DNA from: CAZBMD01 sp964493325
Lineage (GTDB): Bacteria > Babelota > Babeliae > Babelales > RVW-14
Assembly (NCBI GenBank): GCA_964493325.1
Contig: CAZBMD010000018.1
Span: forward strand, 1 to 5,336
Length of the DNA: 5,336 nt
Reading direction: 5' to 3'
In this document: positions 1-4,350 of the stretch, piece by piece
Numbering within the stretch: position 1 is the first letter of the stretch
Layout: each line of letters opens with the position of its first letter
Notes under the pieces: model-generated
The model's database searches: none
What the model was told of the DNA's origin: nothing
What the model saw: the letters and a program-made list of their open reading frames with translations, nothing else
Program-made: the position numbers and the translations under genes

Positions 1-108
1 GATCGTCCCCTCGTACACACGGCGGGTGGATGCTTTCACCCCACGAGCCTCAAGGTGCTCAAGGTATTCGACCCGTGCCTCACTGATCTTCACCTTGATA
101 ATCGCCAT
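1..108 (-). CDS. Tyrosine integrase, N-terminal fragment (partial, runs off left edge)
   Basis: Thirty-six codons read leftward from ATG at 108 to the window edge. The peptide starts MAIIKVKISEARVEYLEHLE and goes on ARGVKASTRRVYEGTI. This is the pattern of the SAM-like core-binding domain of tyrosine recombinases: an amphipathic first helix, then an 'L..RG....T...Y' turn into the second helix. The catalytic domain would lie outside the window, so the Arg/His/Tyr active site cannot be checked. An AAGGG Shine-Dalgarno sequence (minus strand, about 118-122) lies 9 bases before ATG 108. An in-frame ATG at 117 abuts that sequence and is less likely. The gene diverges from the rightward replication genes, and the repeats at 156-260 lie just upstream, where arm-type or operator sites would be expected. 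The call rests on a short pattern; another helical DNA-binding protein is possible. Confidence 0.5.
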   Translation of the reverse strand, partial: MAIIKVKISEARVEYLEHLEARGVKASTRRVYEGTI

Positions 109-155
109 TGGACTCATCCCTTCGGCCGTGTAACTATGGCAGTCGCATAAACCCT

Positions 156-260
156 CTACTACGTATAACATTCGCGGTATCAGATTTATGCCCTGTCTAC
201 TACGCAGCAACAACGCCGTAGTAGCGTACTGCCCAACTGCAATGCCCGGGTTCTACTACG
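156..260. repeat. Four copies of CTACTACG (three direct, one inverted)
   Basis: The octamer CTACTACG lies at 156-163, 197-204 and 253-260 on the plus strand and as CGTAGTAG at 217-224. The middle pair forms a perfect 8-bp inverted repeat around a 12-base loop (205-216). Three copies extend to TCTACTACG. Spacings of 41, 20 and 36 bases fit separate protein-binding sites rather than a tandem repeat. Arm-type integrase sites or repressor operators are the likely explanations, given the position next to the integrase-like gene. Confidence 0.7.
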
Positions 261-289
261 TGATAGCAGACGAGAGCAGTGACCCATTG

Positions 290-339
290 AATGCATAAAT
301 AACTACAGAGATCTATCTGTGTATAGATTAATGCATAAA
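290..339 (+). repeat. Direct repeat AATGCATAAA, 40-base period, flanking a palindrome
   Basis: AATGCATAAA occurs at 290-299 and again at 330-339, exactly 40 bases apart. The interval holds the hairpin ATCTAT/ATAGAT (311-328). The core GCATAAA recurs at 145-151 and inverted at 185-191. Forty bases is close to four helical turns, so both copies would face the same side of the DNA, as expected for cooperative binding. The second copy ends just before the GTG of the small ORF at 341. Confidence 0.6.
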
Positions 340-340
340 A

Positions 341-421
341 GTGCGTTCAGGCGAACCTGACGGTATCCCGATCCGTCCACGTGTACTCAGTAAGGAAGAA
401 GTCTACGAGTCAGTGATGTGA
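341..421 (+). CDS. Small ORF of 26 codons, unknown function
   Basis: GTG at 341 opens a 26-codon frame ending at TGA 419-421. The peptide begins MRSGEPDGIPIRP and ends RVLSKEEVYESVM. It is charged, has a likely C-terminal helix and no Cys, His or membrane segment; I do not recognise a family. Support is contextual: its TGTGA stop is followed after two bases by the same GGGGAATAAA element that follows the TGTGA stops of the resolvase and helicase genes. Codon choice (CGT, CCA, GTA, GTC) resembles the resolvase. Against it, there is no Shine-Dalgarno sequence before GTG 341, so translation would need a very short or leaderless mRNA, possibly from the TAGATT box at 324. It may be the tail of a decayed gene; a stop at 329-331 blocks a longer frame. 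Confidence 0.4.
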   Translation: MRSGEPDGIPIRPRVLSKEEVYESVM

Positions 422-457
422 CAGGGGAATAAACGCTACGTCACAGGTGTTGTAACT
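417..457 (+). promoter_or_regulatory. Intergenic element, copy 1 (TGTGA - GGGGAATAAA - N16 - TTGT)
   Basis: TGTGA (417-421, containing the small ORF's stop), GGGGAATAAA (424-433), a 16-base spacer, then TTGTAACT (450-457). The spacer starts CGC and ends GTG as in copy 3; the two are nearly identical over about 30 bases. It lies upstream of the RusA-like gene. Function is unknown; a promoter, RNA-processing site or phage regulator target would fit. Confidence 0.6.
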
Positions 458-461
458 AGTA

Positions 462-495
462 ACAGGGATTACCCTAGTTATCCCTACTTCCCTGT
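462..495. repeat. Palindrome cluster before the resolvase gene
   Basis: ACAGGGA (462-468) and TCCCTGT (489-495) form a perfect 7-bp inverted repeat. A competing repeat AGGGAT (464-469) / ATCCCT (480-485) is nested inside it. The inner 20 bases carry CCCT units at about 10-base spacing (472-475, 482-485; a third at 490-493 lies in the right arm). The bases 468-486, ATTACCCTAGTTATCCCTA, equal the complement of the I-SceI homing endonuclease site with one extra A. It could be an operator or leader hairpin for the gene at 510; there is no U-tract, so it is not a typical terminator. Confidence 0.55.
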
Positions 496-509
496 CTATA
501 CGAGACACT

Positions 510-917
510 GTGACGACGCAACGATTCGTAGTGACGGGTACTCCAAGACCTCAAGGTTCCAAGTCTTTCGTTAGAGGACGTATCGTTGAAGCGTCTAAGT
601 ACGTATCTAAGTGGCGACGTGACGTTGCCTCAGTTGCTAGTCACGTCTACTCAGAACCTACCGAGTCACCAGTGACAGTAGAACTAGTGTTCACCTTTAG
701 TCGTCCTAAGTCACACGTCAAGAGTGACGGGTCACTACGTAACGGGTTCAGTGAACATCACATACAACGTCCTGACGTAGACAAGTTGAGTAGAGCAATA
801 CTCGATGCTCTCACTGGTATTGCCTACCGTGACGATTCACAGGTTGTCTCCCTTTCTGCCGTTAAGAGGTGGGGTGAAGGTGACGGGGTAGAGGTAGTCA
901 CTTCCACGATACTGTGA
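510..917 (+). CDS. RusA-like Holliday junction resolvase
   Basis: A 135-aa protein of the RusA endonuclease family, which cuts four-way DNA junctions as a dimer; in phages this resolves recombination or replication branches before packaging. The N-terminal strand RFVVTGTPRPQGSK (5-18) matches the family's 'G.P.PKgR' start. The core is RPDVDKLSRAILDALTG (87-103) followed by YRDDSQVV (106-113). D89, D91 and D108/D109 correspond to the catalytic Asp triad (D70, D72, D91 in E. coli RusA). The usual Asn of 'DvDN' is Lys92 here. Length is typical. GTG 510 is the only usable start in frame after the stop at 453-455, yet no Shine-Dalgarno sequence precedes it; TATACG at 497-502 could be a -10 box giving a leaderless message. 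GC is lower than downstream (28 of 60 in 541-600), with an excess of GTGAC/GTCAC, suggesting a separate origin. Confidence 0.9.
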   Translation: MTTQRFVVTGTPRPQGSKSFVRGRIVEASKYVSKWRRDVASVASHVYSEPTESPVTVELVFTFSRPKSHVKSDGSLRNGFSEHHIQRPDVDKLSRAILDALTGIAYRDDSQVVSLSAVKRWGEGDGVEVVTSTIL

Positions 918-955
918 CGTTGGGGAATAAAGTCTTTCCCCCGATTGTTGTTCAG
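913..955 (+). promoter_or_regulatory. Intergenic element, copy 2, with hairpin
   Basis: TGTGA (913-917, containing the resolvase stop), GGGGAATAAA (922-931), 16 bases, TTGTTCAG (948-955). In this copy the spacer supplies TTCCCC (936-941), which pairs with GGGGAA (922-927) around an 8-base loop. The hairpin is not followed by a U-tract. It precedes the Shine-Dalgarno AAAGGAG (969-975) of the next gene. Confidence 0.6.
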
Positions 956-983
956 AATGTAGACACGCAAAGGAGTTCAACCC

Positions 984-1415
984 GTGACGGTTACCACTAA
1001 GTTCACCCCTCCTACACAGGAGGACGGAGACAAGGTTCGCGTTTCACCTAGCAGTGTGGTCAACACGTTGCTGGTGATCGAGGTGCTTGAGTACGTTGAG
1101 GCGTTCAAGACACGCTTCTCGCCGGAAGGCAAGCCTGCGATCAAGGTCAACGTTGCCAGCGTCGTGAGCGGCAAGTCAGCCCCGAATCAGATTTGGAGCA
1201 ACCCCGCAATCGTTGACTCTCTCCGGCCCTATGTCGGGAGCACGATCATCTGCAAGATCGAACACAAGACTAGTGGGCAGAGCGGGTATCGCTACCTCAC
1301 TGTTGTCGGGGTGTCCCCCGAAGAGCAGACTCAGGGCGACAAGTTCGTCAGCGAGAATCCCAACCTGTTCACGGTGCAGCAGCCTGCGACTACCGCTGAG
1401 GCTGGGCACTGGTAA
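984..1415 (+). CDS. 143-aa protein, possible OB-fold / ssDNA-binding protein
   Basis: GTG 984 has an excellent Shine-Dalgarno sequence, AAAGGAG, 8 bases upstream. The 143-aa product has no signal peptide or membrane segment. A mainly beta core is suggested: LLVIEVLEYVEAF (29-41), PAIKVNVASVV (51-61), GSTIICKIEHK (85-95) and GYRYLTVVGV (101-110). IWSNPAIVDSLRPYVG (70-85) lies between. The tail from about 111 is polar and probably disordered. Alternating strands with a 'vG..ii.ki......g..Y..V' pattern, next to a helicase gene, resemble small actinophage proteins proposed to bind ssDNA. This is inference: no SSB-type acidic tip is present and the fold cannot be proved by eye. The gene is real with high confidence; the function is tentative. 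Strong hairpins follow it. Confidence 0.85.
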   Translation: MTVTTKFTPPTQEDGDKVRVSPSSVVNTLLVIEVLEYVEAFKTRFSPEGKPAIKVNVASVVSGKSAPNQIWSNPAIVDSLRPYVGSTIICKIEHKTSGQSGYRYLTVVGVSPEEQTQGDKFVSENPNLFTVQQPATTAEAGHW

Positions 1416-1436
1416 GACCCCCGTGGGTGGCGGGAA

Positions 1437-1472
1437 GGTCACGGGAGGTGTCTCACTCTCCCTCCCCTGACC
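1437..1472 (+). terminator. Hairpin 1 behind the 143-aa gene
   Basis: GGTCACGGGAGG (1437-1448) pairs with CCTCCCCTGACC (1461-1472): 11 pairs in 12 positions with one C-C mismatch and a 12-base loop. It lies 21 bases after the stop at 1413-1415 and only three bases before hairpin 2. There is no U-tract. Part of the arm and loop, GGTGTC (1447-1452), is also complementary to GACACC (1476-1481) in hairpin 2, so alternative folding is possible. Confidence 0.55.
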
Positions 1473-1475
1473 ACT

Positions 1476-1523
1476 GACACCCCTCGCCAGGGTTTCTCAT
1501 CCTTTCCTCTGGCGGGGGGTGTC
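1476..1523 (+). terminator. Hairpin 2, very strong stem, probable terminator
   Basis: GACACCCCTCGCCAG (1476-1490) pairs with CTGGCGGGGGGTGTC (1509-1523) over 15 positions, all Watson-Crick except one U-G pair. Two further pairs (G-U, G-C) can extend into the pyrimidine-rich loop. The following bases, TCTCTACCC, are only weakly U-rich, as is often seen for intrinsic terminators of high-GC Gram-positives. It should end or attenuate transcription between the 143-aa gene and the helicase gene, or protect the upstream mRNA 3' end. Confidence 0.65.
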
Positions 1524-1631
1524 TCTCTACCCTGAGTAAGCAATCCGATACAGAGGGTTGCGTGATACAGGTCACTTAGGGCAGACTCACCTTAACGGGG
1601 ATAGTTCATATGCTTAACAAAGGGGGATGAG
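1524..1631 (+). promoter_or_regulatory. Leader region before the helicase gene
   Basis: About 108 non-coding bases. They hold a direct repeat GATACAG (1547-1553 and 1564-1570), TTGCGT at 1558-1563 as a weak -35 candidate, and TAGTTC near 1602-1607 as a weak -10 candidate; these are not spaced as one standard promoter. A six-codon ORF (ATG 1610 to TGA 1628-1630, peptide MLNKGG) contains the helicase's AGGGGG Shine-Dalgarno and ends one base before its TTG start, which could couple the two. A promoter is expected if the upstream hairpins terminate, but none is clear. Confidence 0.3.
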
Positions 1632-2104
1632 TTGAAGTCACTCACCCGCAACGTGGGGCGCAGGGAACGTGCAGGCACCGCACTCCCGCTCCCCTTCACC
1701 ACCCTCAACAACGTCGGTGTCCAGATCAGACAGTCAGAGTTGACCCTCGTAGCAGGGCAGCCCGGGTCAGGTAAGAGTTCCCTCGCCCTCAGTGTCGCCG
1801 TCCACGCCAACGTACCCACGCTCTACATCTGCGCTGACACAAGCGAACAGACGATGCGTACCCGCACCGCAGCCATGCTCACCGGGATGAAGATGAGTGA
1901 GGCAGAAGCGAGAATGTTCAACGACATACCGTGGGCGCAATCAGTNNNNNNNNNNNNNNNNNNNNNNNNNNNNNNNNNNNNNNNNNNNNNNNNNNNNNNN
2001 NNNNNNNNNNNNNNNNNNNNNNNNNNNNNNNNNNNNNNNNNNNNNATCTGTCATTCGATGCGGCTAGAATGCAGATTAGGGACACACATATTCCCGGTGT
2101 GTGA
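1632..2104 (+). CDS. DnaB/RecA-like replicative helicase ATPase, interrupted by assembly gap
   Basis: The first 104 residues (1632-1945) show a RecA-fold ATPase: Walker A AGQPGSGKSS at 41-50 (K48, S49), then PTLYICADTSEQTM (62-75) with R77, the DnaB-type strand and 'sxE' helix after the P-loop. There is no DnaB N-terminal primase-binding domain, as in the short DnaB-like helicases of actinophages. TTG 1632 is the start: it is the only start codon after the in-frame stop at 1602-1604 and has AGGGGG five bases before it. After the 100-N gap the fitting frame is codons from 2048, LSFDAARMQIRDTHIPGV, ending at TGA 2102-2104. It shifts relative to the literal N count, so Walker B and later motifs are in missing sequence. 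The N-terminal call is strong; assigning the C-terminal piece to the same gene is inference. Confidence 0.8.
1946..2045. other. Assembly gap of exactly 100 Ns (true length unknown)
   Basis: Exactly 100 Ns is the common placeholder for a scaffold gap of unknown length. If both flanks belong to one intact gene, the true gap must be 2 modulo 3, since 2 bases before and 2 bases after complete the codons; 100 is 1 modulo 3. From the usual size of such phage ATPases I would expect several hundred missing bases. Confidence 0.95.
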
Positions 2105-2141
2105 TGGGGAATAAACGCAGCGTGACAAGTGTTGTTCAGTA
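2100..2141 (+). promoter_or_regulatory. Intergenic element, copy 3
   Basis: TGTGA (2100-2104, containing the probable helicase stop), GGGGAATAAA (2106-2115), 16 bases, TTGTTCAGTA (2132-2141). ACGCAGCGT (2115-2123) is a small palindrome; copy 1 has the related ACGCTACGT. It stands just before the Shine-Dalgarno GGGAGG (2146-2151) of the next gene. Matches to copy 1 extend beyond the core, ending in AGGGA in both. Confidence 0.6.
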
Positions 2142-2157
2142 AGAGGGAGGGTATCAC

Positions 2158-2355
2158 GTGATTGAAGCCACAACAGTCAAGCGATTCGTAGCCAAGTGCG
2201 CTCAACAGCAGCCGTACAGGTTCCTTGATTCCCTCGCTGGTGGCAGCCCCCACCCCCCTGTGTGCCGTACTCACGGCGTAGCAAAGACACACCACATCTA
2301 CGGCGCTCAGTTGTGGGTGTGCCCTGAGTGCTTCCCTGCTGAGGTGGGGGTGTGA
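2158..2355 (+). CDS. Small Cys/His protein, zinc-ribbon-like
   Basis: GTG 2158 is preceded by GGGAGG with 6 bases between. The 65-aa product has no recognised family. Its C-terminal half carries C36-x2-H39 and C55-x2-C58 separated by 15 residues, in the order CRTH ... WVCPECFP, which suggests one structural zinc site of zinc-ribbon or treble-clef type. The N-terminal half (about 1-28) looks helical and basic at K8, R9, K13. The stop TGA overlaps the polymerase start in a GTGA quartet, so the two are translationally coupled. A small DNA- or protein-binding accessory to replication is plausible from position only. No membrane segment or signal is seen. Confidence 0.75.
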   Translation: MIEATTVKRFVAKCAQQQPYRFLDSLAGGSPHPPVCRTHGVAKTHHIYGAQLWVCPECFPAEVGV

Positions 2356-4184
2356 TCGAGATTCCCGTGACCTTCATGGCAGAGCCGCACACCGTCTACG
2401 TGGCGCAGGCCCTTGACGATGTGGTGAAGTACACCGACTGGGTGGGGCTCAAGACGATGCGCGGGTTCACCGTGTTCGGCCTTGACGTGGAAGCGACAGG
2501 GCTTGACCCGTGGAGTGAGGACTTCGCCGTCACCCTCGTACAGATCAGCGACGGGGATCAGACCTACGTACTCCCGATGAACGTGGCCGGGGTGAACGAG
2601 GCACTGATCGGCACGTTGGAGAACCCGAAGGTCAAGGTCACCACACACTCACAGTTTGACACCATTGCCTTGTGCACGGTCGGGGTGTGCCTAGGCCCGA
2701 AGGTCATTGACACCTACATTCTGTCCCGCCTGCTCAACCCAGGCAACGAACACAAGCATGGGCTCAAGCCGCTGACACAGGAGGTGTTGAAGGCTGACGA
2801 GTTAGTGCAGGCTGACGAGGACCGTGCACAGTTCTTTGCTGAAGAGGCAGCGGTGCACGCCCCCAAGGGCACGATGCGTAGCAAGCGTAAGATCGACACG
2901 TGGGGGTGGGCGAACCTCGATCACACAGCCCCGGCGATCCTTCGCTACGCAGGACTCGATGCCCTCGCCGTGCGTCTGCTCGCCCCCGTACTCATGGAGT
3001 CCCTGATCGACAAGGGAATCCCGCTGTCCCTGATTCAGCAGGAGTTGTGGCTGGGGTCTATCGCCACGTCGATGCGGTTGAGCGGCATGAAGGTGGACGT
3101 TGACCGCATCACTCGCCTGCTCAACAACTACACGATTGAGTACGAGGACGCGTCAATCGTTGTCAGGTCTATCACGGGACTGCCATCTGCCCTCTCCCCG
3201 AAACGGGTGGAGTGGTTGCAGGAGCGTGGTGTCAAGTTCGACCCTGACCGTGTGACTGACAAGGGCCGACCGCAACTAGACAAGGAAGCCCTACCCGATC
3301 TGTGTGAACGCTACCCCGATGGGGATGTGGGCACCGTGCTTGCCTGCTGCCGCATCATGTCGGAGAGGAAGAACACGATCACGAACCTTGAGTCGTTCCT
3401 CGCCCACGCCGATGACGATGACTACGTACACCCTGAGATTAAGACGCTAGGCGCACGCACAGGCAGGATGAGCGTGGTCAACCCTGCATTGCAGACGTTG
3501 AAGAAGAGCGACCCTGAGTTGCGTGGCTGTTTCGTCGCCGCCCCCGGGCACGTGCTCATCTCAGCCGACTTCTCGCAGATCGAGATTCGTGTGGCCGCAG
3601 CCCTGTCAGGTGACAAGGCACTGTCAGAGCCGATCCTCAACGGGGAGGACACCCACGACAGCACCGCACGGCACCTGTTCGGTTACGACTTCACTAAGGG
3701 ACAGCGGCAGGTTGCCAAGCAAGTCAACTTCGGGAGTCTGTACGGAGGCGGTGCCGGGACTCTGAGCAAGCAAGCCGGGATTGATATGGAGGAAGCACGT
3801 GGGGTTGTCACCAAGTGGAAGAGTACGTACCCGCAAGTGGCAGTCATGGCGCACATACTGTCCGGCCTGCCTGTTGTCACGAATCCTGCGGGTCGTCGTA
3901 TCCCGTCTGACCCCGAGCGAGGGTACGCAAACCTCAACTACCTGATTCAGTCCACGGCACGTGACCTGTTCGCTGTTGCCGTGCAACGCATCGTTGATGC
4001 GGTAGGCGTTGAGGCACTGTGGATGTTCGTGCATGACGAGGTGATCCTGCAAGTACCTGAGGATCAGGCAGAACAGGCACGTGAGGCAGTGCTGAACGCC
4101 ATGCGTACCACCTTCTACGGCATTCCGATTGACGCTGAGGCTGACATTCTAGGTGACAGGTGGGGCCATGATGTTGCTGCGTAA
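2352..4184 (+). CDS. DNA polymerase I-like family A polymerase with 3'-5' exonuclease
   Basis: This 610-aa enzyme should be the phage replicative polymerase. The proofreading domain (about 38-215) has Exo I LDVEATGLD (D45, E47), Exo II HSQFD (D103) and Exo III YAGLD (Y199, D203), so it should be active. The palm and fingers follow: ARTGRMS (368-374) with NPALQTL (387-393); motif A ADFSQIEIR (405-413; D406, E411, with Phe where bacterial Pol I has Tyr); motif B with R452, K456, F460, Y464; motif C VHDEV (560-564; D562). The 5' nuclease domain of bacterial Pol I is absent, as usual in phage enzymes of this size. GTG 2352 overlaps the upstream stop by 4 bases and has GAGG seven bases before it. 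The end overlaps the next gene by 17 bases. No missing catalytic residue was seen. Confidence 0.97.
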   Translation: MIEIPVTFMAEPHTVYVAQALDDVVKYTDWVGLKTMRGFTVFGLDVEATGLDPWSEDFAVTLVQISDGDQTYVLPMNVAGVNEALIGTLENPKVKVTTHSQFDTIALCTVGVCLGPKVIDTYILSRLLNPGNEHKHGLKPLTQEVLKADELVQADEDRAQFFAEEAAVHAPKGTMRSKRKIDTWGWANLDHTAPAILRYAGLDALAVRLLAPVLMESLIDKGIPLSLIQQELWLGSIATSMRLSGMKVDVDRITRLLNNYTIEYEDASIVVRSITGLPSALSPKRVEWLQERGVKFDPDRVTDKGRPQLDKEALPDLCERYPDGDVGTVLACCRIMSERKNTITNLESFLAHADDDDYVHPEIKTLGARTGRMSVVNPALQTLKKSDPELRGCFVAAPGHVLISADFSQIEIRVAAALSGDKALSEPILNGEDTHDSTARHLFGYDFTKGQRQVAKQVNFGSLYGGGAGTLSKQAGIDMEEARGVVTKWKSTYPQVAVMAHILSGLPVVTNPAGRRIPSDPERGYANLNYLIQSTARDLFAVAVQRIVDAVGVEALWMFVHDEVILQVPEDQAEQAREAVLNAMRTTFYGIPIDAEADILGDRWGHDVAA

Positions 4185-4350
4185 GCGCCTCGCCACCGAG
4201 GGTAACGGGTGGGTGTGCCCGATGTGTGGGCTGGTGGTCAGGCACCCTGACGATCACATGCTTGTCGCACTGTGGCAGATGCACCTCAAGGCACACGACG
4301 AGGACTTGATCGAGAACCTTGAAGCCATGCTTGAAAGGTTCCCTGACTGA
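4168..4350 (+). CDS. Small C2H2-type zinc-finger-like protein
   Basis: A 60-aa product if started at ATG 4168. ATG 4171 is nearly as good (AGGTGG lies 4 and 7 bases before them). GTG 4153, in frame, lacks a Shine-Dalgarno sequence. The reading frame overlaps the end of the polymerase gene. Residues C17-x2-C20 and H39-x3-H43 with 18 residues between give a C2H2-like zinc site; H26 and H30 are additional potential ligands. The loop is longer than in classical fingers (about 12). The segment MLVALWQMHLKAHDEDLIE forms an obvious amphipathic helix carrying the two His. The C-terminus is acidic. Its TGA overlaps the primase ATG (TGATG), so it is co-translated with polymerase and primase. A DNA-binding or adaptor role is inference; the family is not recognised. 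Confidence 0.8.
   Translation: MMLLRKRLATEGNGWVCPMCGLVVRHPDDHMLVALWQMHLKAHDEDLIENLEAMLERFPD

Larger units (their letters stand above)
109..340. promoter_or_regulatory. Repeat-rich intergenic region between divergent units (control and/or attP candidate)
   Basis: No convincing gene is seen here. The stretch separates the leftward integrase-like gene from all rightward genes. It becomes AT-rich to the right (301-360 has 23 G+C of 60). It holds four CTACTACG octamers, four GCATAAA heptamers (plus strand 145-151, 293-299, 333-339; inverted 185-191), a perfect ATCTAT/ATAGAT hairpin (311-316 with 323-328) and the palindrome AGATCT (309-314). TAGATT at 324-329 resembles an actinobacterial -10 box for rightward transcription, but no good -35 is seen at the right distance. 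Control of divergent promoters, or integrase binding at attP, would explain the repeats; the sequence alone does not decide. Confidence 0.5.

Noticed and set aside
1..133. Six-base identity of the ends (GATCGT) and an open plus-strand frame that would continue the gene at 5278 into 2-133 if the window were circular, giving a second hydrophobic segment
   Set aside because: Six bases is far below normal assembly overlap and can occur by chance. The minus-strand reading of 1-108 has a Shine-Dalgarno sequence and an integrase-like pattern, which the plus-strand frame lacks. Checking for reads spanning the ends would settle it.
188..298. 36-codon plus-strand ORF from ATG 188
   Set aside because: No ribosome binding site, and it runs through the CTACTACG and GCATAAA repeats, which explain the sequence better.
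347..360. TCAGG-CGAA-CCTGA hairpin (UUCG loop on the minus strand)
   Set aside because: Short stem inside the candidate small ORF, no U-tract on either strand; likely chance.
109..509. tRNA gene or tRNA 3' end as an attachment core
   Set aside because: No T-arm GGTTCRANYCC-like segment with acceptor pairing was found; GTTCAGGCGAAC at 345-356 does not fit a tRNA.
1176..1442. Minus-strand ORF opposite the 143-aa gene, and other long minus-strand frames such as 2307-2648, 3624-4052, 3934-4296 and 5062-5301
   Set aside because: They lie opposite clear plus-strand genes, show no family motifs and are Arg/Pro/His-rich as expected of shadows in GC-rich DNA.
1632..2114. Single 160-aa ORF across the N run ending at 2114
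   Set aside because: It treats 100 placeholder Ns as real bases; the tail after the gap is in a poorer frame than the one ending at 2104.
4153..4170. GTG 4153 as start of the second small zinc-finger gene
   Set aside because: No Shine-Dalgarno sequence before it; ATG 4168/4171 have AGGTGG at suitable distance.
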